64,000 nt of DNA from Streptomyces sp. DH12 (GTDB lineage Bacteria; Actinomycetota; Actinomycetes; Streptomycetales; Streptomycetaceae): NCBI RefSeq assembly GCF_020873895.1, contig NZ_JAHWGT010000002.1, forward strand, positions 1 to 64,000, given 5' to 3'. Positions 25,893 through 35,268 of this stretch are shown here, piece by piece. The notes under the pieces are model-generated. The model saw nothing but the letters and a program-made list of their open reading frames with translations. It made no database searches and was not told the DNA's origin. Within the stretch, counting starts at the first letter, position 1. Each line of letters opens with the position of its first letter. A program made the translations under genes and the position numbers.

Positions 25893-28889
25893 ATGCTGAA
25901 CCCGTCCGATCAGTCGGCGCACGCCTATCCAGACCACTGGGAAGCGGACGTGGTGCTCCGCGACGGCGGCACCGCGCGGATCAGACCCATCACCACGGAC
26001 GACGCCGAACGCCTGGTCAGCTTCTACGAGCAGGTCTCCGACGAGTCGAAGTACTACCGGTTCTTCGCACCCTACCCCCGGCTCTCCGCCAAGGACGTGC
26101 GGCATTTCACCCACCATGACTACGTGGACCGGGTGGGTCTGGCCGCCACGATCGGCGGCGAGTTCATCGCGACCGTCCGCTACGACCGGATCGACGAGAA
26201 CGGCCACCCCGCCGCCGCCCCGGCCGCCGACGCCGAGGTCGCCTTCCTGGTCCAGGACGCCCACCAGGGCCGGGGCGTCGCCTCCGCCCTCCTCGAACAC
26301 ATCGCCGCCGTCGCCCGCGAGCGCGGGATCCGCCGGTTCGCCGCCGAGGTCCTGCCCGCCAACACCAAGATGATCAAGGTGTTCACGGACGCCGGGTACA
26401 CCCAGAAGCGCAGCTTCGAGGACGGCGCCGTCCGCCTCCACCTCGACCTGGAGCCCACCGACCGCTCCCTCGCGGTCCAGCGCGCCCGCGAGCAGCGCGC
26501 CGAGGCCCGGTCCGTGCAGCGCCTCCTCGCCCCCGGCTCGGTCGCCGTCGTCGGCGCGGGCCGCAGCCCCGGCGGCGTCGGCCGGACCGTCCTGCGCAAC
26601 CTCGTCGAAGCCGGCTTCACCGGTCGCGCGTACGCCGTGAACAGCGCCCTCCCGGAGGGGCCGGCCACCCTGGAGGGCGTCCCCGCGTACCGCTCCGTCG
26701 GCGACGTCGGCGAGCCGGTCGACCTCGCGGTCGTCGCCGTGCCCGCCGAACGGGTCCCGCAGGCCGTCGCCGACTGCGGCGAGCACGGCGTACGCGGCCT
26801 GGTCGTCCTCTCGGCCGGCTACGCGGAGAGCGGCCCCGCGGGCCGGGAGCGCCAGCGCGCCCTGGTACGGCAGGCCCGCTCGTACGGCATGCGCGTCATC
26901 GGGCCCAACGCCTTCGGCGTCATCAACACCGCGGACGGCACCCGGCTCAACGCCTCCCTCGCCCCGCAGCTCCCCGCCGCCGGCCGCATCGGCCTGTTCA
27001 CGCAGTCGGGCGCGATCGGCATCGCGCTCCTCGCGGGACTGCACCGGCGCGGCGCCGGGGTGTCGTCGTTCGTCTCGTCCGGCAACCGGGCGGACGTCTC
27101 CGGCAACGACATCCTCCAGTACTGGTACGAGGACCCCGACACCGACGTCGTCCTGCTCTACCTGGAGTCGATCGGCAACCCCCGCAAGTTCACCCGGCTG
27201 GCCCGCCGGACCGCCGCCGTCAAGCCGGTCGTCGTCGTCAAGGGCGCCCGGCACAGCGGCAGCGCGCCGCCCGGCCACGCCGTGCCCGTCACCCGCATCC
27301 CGCACGCCACGGTCTCGGAGCTGCTCCGGCAGGCGGGGGTGATCCGCGTCGACACCGTCACCGAGCTGGTCGACGCGGGGCTGCTCCTCGCCGGGCAGCC
27401 GCTCCCCGCCGGCCCGCGCGTCGCGATCCTCGGCAACTCGGAGTCGCTCGGCCTGCTCACCTACGACGCCTGCCTCACCGAGGGCCTGCGGCCGCTGCCG
27501 CCCCGGGACCTGACCACGGCCGCGGCCCCGGACGACTTCCGCACCGCCCTTGCCGAGGCGCTCCACGACGACGCCTGCGACGCGGTCGTCGTCACGGCCA
27601 TCCCGTCGGTCGGCCCGCACGGGGGCGTCGACCCGTCCGGCGAGGGGGAGGTCCTGGCGGCGGCGCTGCGCGCGGCCCGCGCCACCGCGCCCGCGAAGCC
27701 GGTCGTCGTCGTCCACGTGGAGCTGGGCGCGCTGGCCGACGCCCTCGCCGCCGCCGCCAGCACCGCCCCCGCCCCGGAACACGCCGCCGGCCCGCCCGCC
27801 CGTGCGGCCACCGCCCCACCGGCGACGCGGCCCCCCGCTCACGCGCCACCCCTCCCGCGGACCACCCCCCGGCCCGCCGACGCCCCGCACACCCCCGAAA
27901 CCCCGCGAACCGCCGGCAGCCCGTACGCCACCGACAGCCCGTACGCCACGGGGGGCCCCGACACCGCGGACGGCGCCCCGGGAACCGCCGACACCCCCGA
28001 CACCCCCGACACCTCGGGTCGCATCCCCGCCTACCCCGCCGCCGAACGCGCCGTCCGGGCCCTCGCCGAGGCCGTCCGGTACGCCGAGTGGCGCCGCAAG
28101 GTCGCCGACCCCGGCCGGGTCCCCGAGTACGAGGGGATCGACGAGAGCGGGGCCGCCGCGCGGATCCAGGAACTGCTGGACGCGCCCGGCGCGGGGGAGC
28201 GGGGCGTCACGCTCACGCCGGACGACACCCACCGGCTGCTCGCCCGCTACGGCATCCCCGTCCGGCCCACGCTCCCCGCGCCCGACCCCGACACCGCCGT
28301 GCGGGCCGCCGCCCGGCTCGGCTACCCCGTCGCCCTGAAGACCACCGCGCCGCACCTGCGCCACCGCCCCGACCTCGGCGGCGTACGCCTGGACCTCGCC
28401 ACGGAGGAACAGCTGCGCACCGCGTACACCGAGCTGACGGACGCCCTCGGCAAGCCCACCGAGCTCCAGCCGGTCGTCCAGGCCATGGTCCCGCGCGGCG
28501 TCGACACCGTCGTGCGCGCCGCGATCGACCCCGGTGTGGGCGCCGTGCTCTCCTTCGGCCTCGCCGGCGCCCCCTCCGAACTCCTCGGGGACACCGCCCA
28601 CCGACTCGTCCCGGCCACCGACCGGGACGTCGCCGAGCAGATCCGATCCATCCGGACCGCCCCGCTCCTCTTCGGTTGGCGCGGCTCCGCCCCCGTCGAC
28701 ACCGCCGCCCTGGAGGAGCTGCTCCTGCGCGTGTCGCGGCTGGTGGACGACCATCCGGAGGTGGTCGCCGTGGCCCTCGAACCCGTCGTCGTCGCCCCCC
28801 GGGGCCTCGCCGTCCTCGGTGCGACCGTCCGCCTCGCCCCGCCGCCGGCCCGCACCGACCTCGGCCCCCGCCGGCTCCCCAGCTACTAG
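25893..28889 (+). CDS. GNAT plus acyl-CoA-synthetase-like protein acetyltransferase
   Basis: 998 aa from ATG 25893. A TACCCT hexamer at 25881-25886 places transcription start at the ATG, suggesting a leaderless message. Residues about 20-185 form a GNAT acetyltransferase (QGRGVASALLEHI for acetyl-CoA binding). About 215-620 is an ADP-forming acyl-CoA synthetase-like CoA-binding and ligase region, and about 745-985 an ATP-grasp-like domain. This is the Pat/PatZ class that acetylates protein lysines, for example on acetyl-CoA synthetase, with GNAT at the N-terminus. Residues about 625-715 are a Pro/Ala/Thr/Asp-rich low-complexity insert between ligase subdomains. Confidence 0.85.
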   Translation: MLNPSDQSAHAYPDHWEADVVLRDGGTARIRPITTDDAERLVSFYEQVSDESKYYRFFAPYPRLSAKDVRHFTHHDYVDRVGLAATIGGEFIATVRYDRIDENGHPAAAPAADAEVAFLVQDAHQGRGVASALLEHIAAVARERGIRRFAAEVLPANTKMIKVFTDAGYTQKRSFEDGAVRLHLDLEPTDRSLAVQRAREQRAEARSVQRLLAPGSVAVVGAGRSPGGVGRTVLRNLVEAGFTGRAYAVNSALPEGPATLEGVPAYRSVGDVGEPVDLAVVAVPAERVPQAVADCGEHGVRGLVVLSAGYAESGPAGRERQRALVRQARSYGMRVIGPNAFGVINTADGTRLNASLAPQLPAAGRIGLFTQSGAIGIALLAGLHRRGAGVSSFVSSGNRADVSGNDILQYWYEDPDTDVVLLYLESIGNPRKFTRLARRTAAVKPVVVVKGARHSGSAPPGHAVPVTRIPHATVSELLRQAGVIRVDTVTELVDAGLLLAGQPLPAGPRVAILGNSESLGLLTYDACLTEGLRPLPPRDLTTAAAPDDFRTALAEALHDDACDAVVVTAIPSVGPHGGVDPSGEGEVLAAALRAARATAPAKPVVVVHVELGALADALAAAASTAPAPEHAAGPPARAATAPPATRPPAHAPPLPRTTPRPADAPHTPETPRTAGSPYATDSPYATGGPDTADGAPGTADTPDTPDTSGRIPAYPAAERAVRALAEAVRYAEWRRKVADPGRVPEYEGIDESGAAARIQELLDAPGAGERGVTLTPDDTHRLLARYGIPVRPTLPAPDPDTAVRAAARLGYPVALKTTAPHLRHRPDLGGVRLDLATEEQLRTAYTELTDALGKPTELQPVVQAMVPRGVDTVVRAAIDPGVGAVLSFGLAGAPSELLGDTAHRLVPATDRDVAEQIRSIRTAPLLFGWRGSAPVDTAALEELLLRVSRLVDDHPEVVAVALEPVVVAPRGLAVLGATVRLAPPPARTDLGPRRLPSY

Positions 28890-28954
28890 GAGCGCCCGGG
28901 GACTCCCTCCCCCGCGGCGCCCTCACGACCGTCACCGGCGGCCCGGACGCCCCT

Positions 28955-28960
28955 TAGGAT
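28955..28960 (+). promoter_or_regulatory. -10 box of the DUF5998 gene
   Basis: TAGGAT, positioned so that +1 falls at 28967-28968, the second ATG of the gene; indicates a leaderless transcript. Confidence 0.45.
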
Positions 28961-28967
28961 GGAGTCC

Positions 28968-29552
28968 ATGGCGAAGACCGGTACGACGACCCAGGGGCTG
29001 CGCGCGGCCATCGAGCGCAGCGGCTACTACCCGGCCCTCGTGGCCGAGGCGGTGGAGGCCGCCGTCGGCGGCGAGCCGATCTCGTCGTACCTCGTCCACC
29101 AGGAGACCACCTTCGACGCCAACGAGGTGCGGCGCCACGTCACCGTCCTCGTCCTCACCTCGACCCGCTTCATCGTCAGCCACACCGACGAGCAGAACGC
29201 CGACACCAGCTCCCCGACGCCGTACGCGACCACGTCCACCGAGTCCGTCAAGCTCGACCGGATCTCGTCGGTGGTCGTCAGCCGCGTCGTGGCGAACCCC
29301 GAGGCGTACACGCCCGGCTCGCTCCCGCGCGAGGTGGTCCTCACGGTCGGCTGGGGCGCCGTCGCCCGCCTCGACCTGGAGCCCGCCGCCTGCGGCGACC
29401 CGAACTGCGACGCCGACCACGGCTACACCGGCAGCTCCACCGCCGACGACCTCAGCCTGCGCGTCAGCGAGGCCGGCGACGGCCCCGAGACGGTCCGCCA
29501 GGCGCTGCGCTTCGCGCAGGCCCTGTCCGAAGCCACCGCGGCCGCCCGCTGA
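28968..29552 (+). CDS. DUF5998 protein, unknown function
   Basis: 194 aa from ATG 28968; an in-frame ATG at 28959 would add three residues but lies inside the likely -10 box. Conserved actinobacterial protein with CGDPNCDADHGY near the C-terminus, a possible metal-binding Cys/His cluster (about 142-152). No signal peptide or membrane segment. The stop overlaps the next gene by 1 nt (TGATG), so it is co-translated with a phosphodiesterase-like protein. No function is known. Confidence 0.8.
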   Translation: MAKTGTTTQGLRAAIERSGYYPALVAEAVEAAVGGEPISSYLVHQETTFDANEVRRHVTVLVLTSTRFIVSHTDEQNADTSSPTPYATTSTESVKLDRISSVVVSRVVANPEAYTPGSLPREVVLTVGWGAVARLDLEPAACGDPNCDADHGYTGSSTADDLSLRVSEAGDGPETVRQALRFAQALSEATAAAR

Positions 29553-30757
29553 TGGTCCAGCCCGCCGCCCCGGCCTCCGCCTGGCCCGACGACCCGGTAC
29601 CGCTGGCCCTCGACACCGCGCCGGTGCCCGAGTACGGCACCGGGTCCCTCGCCGACCTGCTGCCGACCGTCGCGGCCGGACTCGGCGTGCCGGAGTTCAC
29701 ACCGCGCATCGAGGAGCTGACGCCGGCCGACCGGGTCTGCGTCTTCCTCATCGACGGGCTCGGCTGGGAGCAGGTGCGGGCCCACCCGGCCGAGGCGCCG
29801 TTCCTGACCTCGCTCCTCGGCACCTCGCGCGGCGGCACGGGACGCCCCCTCACCTCGGGCTTCCCCGCCACCACCGCGACCTCCCTCGCCTCGGTCGGCA
29901 CCGGACTGCCCCCGGGCGCCCACGGCCTCGCCGGGTACACCGTCCGCGACCCGGACAGCGGGCAGCTGATGAACCAGCTGCGCTGGCGCCCCTGGACCCC
30001 GCCGCACGTCTGGCAGCCCTACCCGACGGTGTTCCGGCTGGCCGACGCGGCGGGCGTCCACACGGCGCAGGTGTCGTCCCCCGCCTTCCAGGACACGCCG
30101 CTCACCAAGGTCGCGCTCAGCGGCGGCACCTTCCACGGGCGGCTCTCCGGCGAGGAGCGCATGGACTTCACCGCCCGGCAGCTGGCCGCCGCCGACCGTG
30201 CGCTGCTCTACACGTACTACAGCGAGGTGGACGGCGCCGGCCACCGCTTCGGCGTCGACTCGGACGCCTGGCGCGGGCAGCTGATGCACGCCGACCAGCT
30301 CGTCCAGCGGCTCGCCGAGCAGCTCCCGCCGCGCTCCGCGCTGTACGTCACGGCCGACCACGGCATGGTGGACATCCCCTTCGACGAGGAGTCGCGGATC
30401 GACTTCGACGAGGACTGGGAGCTGCGCGCCGGCGTCGCCCTGCTCGGCGGCGAGGGCCGCGCCCGCCACGTGTACGCGGTGCCCGGCGCCGCGTCGGACG
30501 TCCTCGCCTGCTGGCGCGAGGTGCTCGGCGACCGCTTCTGGGTCGCCGGCCGTGACGAGGCGGTGGCGGCCGGCTGGTTCGGTCCGCACATCGACGCGCG
30601 GGTCCTCGGCCGGATCGGTGACGTCGTCGCGGCCGCCCACGACGACGTGGCCCTGACGGCCTCCATCGAGGAGCCGCACGAGTCGGCGATGGCCGGCATG
30701 CACGGCTCGATGACCGCCGCCGAACAGCTCGTCCCGCTGCTCGAAGTGCGCCCGTAG
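29552..30757 (+). CDS. Alkaline phosphatase superfamily (nucleotide pyrophosphatase-like) protein
   Basis: 401 aa from ATG 29552. Metal and nucleophile motifs of the phosphodiesterase/nucleotide pyrophosphatase group are visible: VCVFLIDGLGW (first metal Asp), SGFPATTATSLAS (Thr nucleophile), YYSEVDGAGHRFG, and TADHGMVDI (late metal ligands). No signal peptide, so probably cytoplasmic. Substrate unknown; relatives cleave phosphodiesters or pyrophosphates. Coupled to the DUF5998 gene. Confidence 0.85.
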   Translation: MVQPAAPASAWPDDPVPLALDTAPVPEYGTGSLADLLPTVAAGLGVPEFTPRIEELTPADRVCVFLIDGLGWEQVRAHPAEAPFLTSLLGTSRGGTGRPLTSGFPATTATSLASVGTGLPPGAHGLAGYTVRDPDSGQLMNQLRWRPWTPPHVWQPYPTVFRLADAAGVHTAQVSSPAFQDTPLTKVALSGGTFHGRLSGEERMDFTARQLAAADRALLYTYYSEVDGAGHRFGVDSDAWRGQLMHADQLVQRLAEQLPPRSALYVTADHGMVDIPFDEESRIDFDEDWELRAGVALLGGEGRARHVYAVPGAASDVLACWREVLGDRFWVAGRDEAVAAGWFGPHIDARVLGRIGDVVAAAHDDVALTASIEEPHESAMAGMHGSMTAAEQLVPLLEVRP

Positions 30758-30824
30758 CCGCCGCCCGCCCCCGCCCCGCCCTTCCCGCCCCCGTCCCGTT
30801 GACCCGAAAGGTCGTCGCCTCCCC

Positions 30825-31658
30825 ATGCCCGAGCTGGTGTTCTTCTCCGGAACGATGGACTGCGGAAAGAGCACCCTGGCTCTGCAGATCGAGCACAACC
30901 GGTCCGCGCGCGGCCTCCAGGGCATGATCTTCACCCGGAACGACCGGGCGGGGGCGGGCAAGCTCTCCTCCCGCCTCGGGCTGGTCACGGAGGCCGTCGA
31001 GGCCGCCGAGGAGTTCGACTTCTACGGCTACCTCGTCGACCACCTGTCGCGCGGCGGCCGCTGCGACTACGTCATCGCGGACGAGGCGCAGTTCCTCGCC
31101 CCCGAGCAGATCGACCAGCTCGCCCGGGTCGTCGACGACCTGGAGCTGGACGTCTTCGCGTTCGGCATCACCACCGACTTCCGCTCCAAGCTCTTCCCCG
31201 GCTCGCAGCGGCTCGTGGAGCTCGCGGACCGGGTCGAGGTGCTCCAGGTGGAGGCGCTGTGCTGGTGCGGGGCGCGGGCCACGCACAACGCCCGCACCGT
31301 CGGCGGCGTGATGGTCGTCGAGGGCGCGCAGGTCGTCGTCGGCGACGTCAACGCGGGGGACGAGGTGGGGTACGAGGTGCTGTGCCGACGCCACCACCGG
31401 CGCCGCATGACGGCCGCGAGCGCCCACGCCGCCGCGCTCTCCCCGGACGTCCTCCCCGTCGAACCGACGGAACCGACGGAACCGGCGGGACCGCCTGGAC
31501 CGACGGGGTCGATGGAAGCCCCGGGACCGACGGACCCCACCGGACCGGCGGACCGCACCGGACCGACAGGACCGGCGGCAGCGACAGGACCGACGGTGCG
31601 ACCTACCGAGCGCGCCGCCCGGCCGCCCCGCCCGGCCGCGCGCGTCCAGCCCGCCTGA
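30825..31658 (+). CDS. tdk: Thymidine kinase with disordered C-terminal tail
   Basis: 277 aa from ATG 30825; AAAGG is rather distant (about 16 nt). Type II thymidine kinase: P-loop GTMDCGKST (9-17), DEAQFL (about 86-91), lasso region, and CWCGA plus a distal CRRH for the zinc site. It phosphorylates thymidine for salvage. The catalytic core ends near residue 205; the remaining 70 residues are Pro/Gly/Thr repeats (GPTGP, PTDPTGP) not found in standard enzymes of about 190-215 aa. The gene for dUTPase (45.4 kb) serves the same dTTP economy but is not linked. Confidence 0.9.
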   Translation: MPELVFFSGTMDCGKSTLALQIEHNRSARGLQGMIFTRNDRAGAGKLSSRLGLVTEAVEAAEEFDFYGYLVDHLSRGGRCDYVIADEAQFLAPEQIDQLARVVDDLELDVFAFGITTDFRSKLFPGSQRLVELADRVEVLQVEALCWCGARATHNARTVGGVMVVEGAQVVVGDVNAGDEVGYEVLCRRHHRRRMTAASAHAAALSPDVLPVEPTEPTEPAGPPGPTGSMEAPGPTDPTGPADRTGPTGPAAATGPTVRPTERAARPPRPAARVQPA

Positions 31659-31738
31659 CGCGCGCGCCGTACGCCTGCCCGCCGCCCCCCGGCGGTCCGC
31701 CCTGGTGCCACCGGGGCCGGCCCGCCGGGCCCCGCGGA

Positions 31739-32512
31739 TCAGCGACCGGCCGACCGCACGAGCGTGAACACGGCGCCCTCCGGGTCCGCCACCACCGCGT
31801 GCCGCCCCTCCGGCGCGTCGGCCGGCGGCCGCAGCACCCGCCCGCCCAGCTCCTCGACCCGTCGGGCGGCGCCGTCCGTGTCCGCCACCTCGAACCACGT
31901 CATCCAGTGCGCGCCCCGGTCGCGCGGCAGGGCGCTGCCCATCCCGCGCAACCCCGCGACGGGCCGCCCGCCCGCGCGCAGCGTGACGAGGTCCGTGCCG
32001 GCGGGGGCCGACGGCTCCGGCTCGCAGCCGAAGACCGTCCGGTAGAACTTCGCGACCGACTCCGTGTCGTGGGTCAGCAACTCGTTCCAGACGGGCGCGC
32101 CCGGCACCCCCCGCACGGCCGTCCCCAGGTGGGCGGCGGCCTGCCAGACGCCGAAGACGGCCCCCGACGGGTCGGAGCAGATCACGATCCGCCCGGCGTC
32201 GCCCGCGTCGATCGGCCCGACGGCGACGGTCCCCCCGGCGCAGCGGATCGATTCGGCGGCGTCACAGGCGTCGCGGGACGACAGGTACGTGGTCCAGGAC
32301 ACGGGCAGGTCCCGGCCGGCGGGCGACTGCCCGAGGCCGGCGACCTCCAGTCCGTCGAGCAGGGCGCGCACGTACGGGCCGAGCTGCCGCGGGCCGGGCC
32401 GGAACTCCCAGCCGAAGAGGTTCCCGTAGAACTCCTGCGTCGCGTCAAGGTCGTGCACCATCAAGCTCACCCAACAGGGTGTACCCGGCTCGCGCCGAGT
32501 CGCCTCGGTCAT
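31739..32512 (-). CDS. VOC-family (glyoxalase-like) two-domain protein
   Basis: 257 aa from ATG 32512, preferred because GAGGAG is 9 nt upstream; a GTG at 32518 is possible. Two tandem VOC beta-alpha-beta modules are seen (PCWVSLMVHDLDATQEFYGNLFGW and APVWNELLTHDTESVAKFYRTVFG). This class includes hydroxylases, bleomycin-binding and glyoxalase-like proteins; the actual reaction is unknown. Convergent with thymidine kinase. Confidence 0.85.
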   Translation of the reverse strand: MTEATRREPGTPCWVSLMVHDLDATQEFYGNLFGWEFRPGPRQLGPYVRALLDGLEVAGLGQSPAGRDLPVSWTTYLSSRDACDAAESIRCAGGTVAVGPIDAGDAGRIVICSDPSGAVFGVWQAAAHLGTAVRGVPGAPVWNELLTHDTESVAKFYRTVFGCEPEPSAPAGTDLVTLRAGGRPVAGLRGMGSALPRDRGAHWMTWFEVADTDGAARRVEELGGRVLRPPADAPEGRHAVVADPEGAVFTLVRSAGR

Positions 32513-32739
32513 CGTCACACTCTCCTCGGACCATCATCGTGGCCGTACGGGGGGACGGGGCGTGGACCGCCCACGCCAACTGGCTTCACGCCTCGTCAGA
32601 TGCTCGCACCGCAGGCCGGACGGTGCGCCCGGGCCGCGCCGCGGTTTGGCGCGATCCCGCAGGAGGATGCCCGGATTTCCGTGACCCATCCGCGCGCGGA
32701 CGCCCCGGCACGGCCGGTGTCTGCGCGAGGATGGCACGT

Positions 32740-33600
32740 ATGAAGCCCAACGCAAGCACCGACTCGAACCCCTTGGTCTCCCCGGCGGACCTCGCGGCCG
32801 AGCTGGCGGCACCGGGCCCCGGCGGGGCCCCCGTCCTGCTCGATGTCCGCTGGGAGCTGGGCGGCCCGCCCGGACGCCCGGCGTACGAGGCCGGCCACCT
32901 CCCGGGCGCCGTGTACGTGGACCTCGACGCCGAGCTGGCCGGCGAGCCCGGTCCGCGCGGCCGCCACCCGCTGCCGGACCTCGCCGTCTTCGGCGCGGCG
33001 ATGCGCGCGGCGGGCGTCTCCGCCGGGACGCCCGTGGTCGTGTACGACGGCGGCCAGGGGTGGGCGGCGGCACGGGCCTGGTGGCTGCTGCGCTGGGCGG
33101 GCCACCCCGACGTCCGCGTCCTGGACGGCGGCCTGGCCGCCTGGCGGGGCGAGCTGTCGCTGGACGTCCCGCGCCCGGCGCCGGGCGACTTCCGGCCGGT
33201 ACCGGGCGGACTGCCGCTGCTGGACGCGGACGGCGCGGCCGCCGTGGCCCGGTCCGGGCTGCTGCTGGACGCCCGGGCGGGGGAGCGGTACCGGGGCGAG
33301 GTCGAGCCGATCGACCCGGTGGCCGGTCACGTTCCGGGCGCGGTGTCGGCCCCCACCAGCGGCAACGTCGGACCGGACGGGCGCTTCCTGCCCGTCGAGG
33401 CGTTGGAGGCGCGGTTCAAGGAGCTGGGCGTGCTCGACGCGCCCGAGGTGGGCGTGTACTGCGGCTCGGGCGTCTCCGCGGCCCACGAGGTGCTCGCCAT
33501 GGAGGCCGCGGGGATCAGGGCGGCGCTGTACGCCGGCTCCTGGTCCGAGTGGTCGCGCGACCCGTCGAGGCCGGTCGCCACGGGCCCCGACCGGGGCTGA
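32740..33600 (+). CDS. Thiosulfate/3-mercaptopyruvate sulfurtransferase
   Basis: 286 aa from ATG 32740; ATG 32731 overlaps the GAGG ribosome site and is less likely. Two rhodanese domains: an inactive N-terminal one (about 10-135, LLDVRWELGG) and an active C-terminal one (about 150-280) with Cys241 in the loop CGSGVSA. CGSGV(T/S) is typical of mercaptopyruvate sulfurtransferases (SseA), so that activity is favoured. It transfers sulfane sulfur, for example in cyanide or H2S metabolism. Single gene. Confidence 0.88.
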   Translation: MKPNASTDSNPLVSPADLAAELAAPGPGGAPVLLDVRWELGGPPGRPAYEAGHLPGAVYVDLDAELAGEPGPRGRHPLPDLAVFGAAMRAAGVSAGTPVVVYDGGQGWAAARAWWLLRWAGHPDVRVLDGGLAAWRGELSLDVPRPAPGDFRPVPGGLPLLDADGAAAVARSGLLLDARAGERYRGEVEPIDPVAGHVPGAVSAPTSGNVGPDGRFLPVEALEARFKELGVLDAPEVGVYCGSGVSAAHEVLAMEAAGIRAALYAGSWSEWSRDPSRPVATGPDRG

Positions 33601-33626
33601 CGGCACGGCGGCCAGCTGAGCTGACG

Positions 33627-33651
33627 GCCGCCGGCCTCAAGGGCCGGCGGC
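33627..33651. terminator. Bidirectional terminator between sulfurtransferase and sepH
   Basis: A perfect 10-bp stem GCCGCCGGCC/GGCCGGCGGC with TCAAG loop lies between the two convergent genes. Confidence 0.7.
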
Positions 33652-33784
33652 GCCGGACCGGGGCCGCCGGACCGGGGCCGGTGTTCCAGGACCGCGGGCT
33701 TCAGGGCCGGTGGTGTCACCGGTGGCGCCGGGTACGGGGGGCCGGTGTCGGCGGCGCCCGTCCCGGGGCGCGAGCCGCCGGTCG

Positions 33785-34810
33785 CTACTCCTGCTTCTTG
33801 CGGCGGGTGCCGAAGACGATCTCGTCCCAACTGGGGACGGCGGCCCGACGCCCGGGGCGGACCCCGTCCGCCTCGGCCTGGCGGTCGGTCGTGCCGACCA
33901 GCCGGTCCCGGTGGCCGCTCACCGACCGCGGCATCAGCACGTCGGCGTACGCCGACCCCGCACCGGCCGAGGCGGCGGGCGCCGGCGGCTCCTCGGCCTC
34001 CGGCTCCGTGCCGTCCTCGGCGGCCGCCGCGTCCGAACCGGTGGGACGCTCCGGGACGACCATGTCGCCCCGGAAGCTCGGCACCGCCTCCAGCAGGCTG
34101 GTCAGCGAGTCGCGTTCCGACTCCTCCGCCGGCTCGGCGCTGGGCGCGGGCGCCGCGGGCCGGTCCAGGGTCCGCTCGCGCGGCAGCCGCGCGATGCGCG
34201 GGACGAAGGGGAAGCTCGGCTCCGGGACGGCCACGGCGTCGTCGGTCTCGCCGATGAGGGCGCGCGCCTCGTCGTCGACGGCCTGCACCAGCCGCCGCGG
34301 CGGGTCGTAGGTCCAGCTGGCGGTGTGCACCTCGCCGGCGACCCGGTAGACGAGCAGGACCTCCCAGGTGCCGTCGTCGCGGCGCCAGGAGTCCCACGCC
34401 ACGGTGTCCTTCTCGGCGCCGCGCAGCAGCAGCCGCTCCTGCACGGCCTCGCCGAGCTGGGGGCCGGCGTTCTCACCGGGGCGGCGGACGGGCGTCTTGC
34501 GGGCCCGCTCGGCCATGAACGCGCGCTCCGCGAGCACGGGGCCCTCGAACCGGCGCACCCGCTCGACCGGGATGCCGGCGAGCTGGGCGACCTCCTCGGC
34601 GGAGGCACCGGCCCGTATCCGCGCCTGGATGTCCCGGGGGCGCAGGTGGCTCTCCACCTCGATCTCGATCTGGCCGAGACGGGGGCGGTCGTTGCGGACG
34701 GCGGCGCGCAGCCGCTCGTCGATCGGAAGCGTGTACTCCGTGCTGTCAGCAGCCTTCAGCACCAGTCGTGTGCCGTCGTTGGAGACGGCCACGACACGCA
34801 GTTCGGGCAT
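33785..34810 (-). CDS. sepH: SepH, FtsZ-binding cell division regulator
   Basis: 341 aa from ATG 34810 (GGAGG ahead). The conserved N-terminal DUF3071 domain starts MPELRVVAVSNDGTRLVLK and includes a helix-turn-helix segment (ASAEEVAQLAGIPVERVRRFEG, about 70-92). An acidic, Pro/Ala-rich linker is followed by the conserved C-terminal motif PSWDEIVFGTRRKK. In Streptomyces and mycobacteria SepH binds FtsZ directly and promotes filament assembly in vegetative and sporulation septa. The length and both conserved ends match. Confidence 0.93.
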   Translation of the reverse strand: MPELRVVAVSNDGTRLVLKAADSTEYTLPIDERLRAAVRNDRPRLGQIEIEVESHLRPRDIQARIRAGASAEEVAQLAGIPVERVRRFEGPVLAERAFMAERARKTPVRRPGENAGPQLGEAVQERLLLRGAEKDTVAWDSWRRDDGTWEVLLVYRVAGEVHTASWTYDPPRRLVQAVDDEARALIGETDDAVAVPEPSFPFVPRIARLPRERTLDRPAAPAPSAEPAEESERDSLTSLLEAVPSFRGDMVVPERPTGSDAAAAEDGTEPEAEEPPAPAASAGAGSAYADVLMPRSVSGHRDRLVGTTDRQAEADGVRPGRRAAVPSWDEIVFGTRRKKQE

Positions 34811-35268
34811 GGGGACCTCCCGGGTGGTGCCTGCCGACGTCACGTGCGTCGCTGCTTCCGCTAGTCGAGTGTGGCCTGCCCGGGTGCAGCCTGCCACAAC
34901 CTTGCCGAGTTGCCCGGCGTGTCGGGCATGGGCCCTGAAACGCCGTTATGGCACGGTAACCTATTCCGCAACCTGGCGTGACTGGTCGGTCACAGCCGGT
35001 CACGGGCTTCCGTGCGGTATCGCGGCGCCGCCGGATCGAGTGCCATTTTCGGCCCCTCCCGTTGATCCCGGACATCCGTAAGGGACCGATGCCCAGGGTT
35101 CGCCACAGTACTCCATTCGGGCCATGTCAGTGGACCGGCGCGCCGCCGAAGTTCTCCGGGCGTCCGGTAGTTGACCCTCCGACACGGCCCGTCGAGCGGT
35201 GTTCCGCGGGTGGAAAACGGCCGAAAGGGAACTAAGCGCGCCTCCCGTGGACGGCAGCGGACGAGGCG
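34811..35268. other. Intergenic region upstream of sepH
   Basis: About 460 nt, lower in GC than the flanks. AT-richer patches at 34945-34975 could hold the sepH promoter on the minus strand, and GGTCGGTCACAGCCGGTCACGG (34982-35005) has two GGTCAC copies. No gene is convincing. Confidence 0.5.

Noticed and set aside
25809-28754. Long minus-strand open frame opposite the acetyltransferase gene
   Set aside because: Composition is biased Gly/Arg/Asp/Val and the plus-strand gene has clear domains and third-position GC bias.
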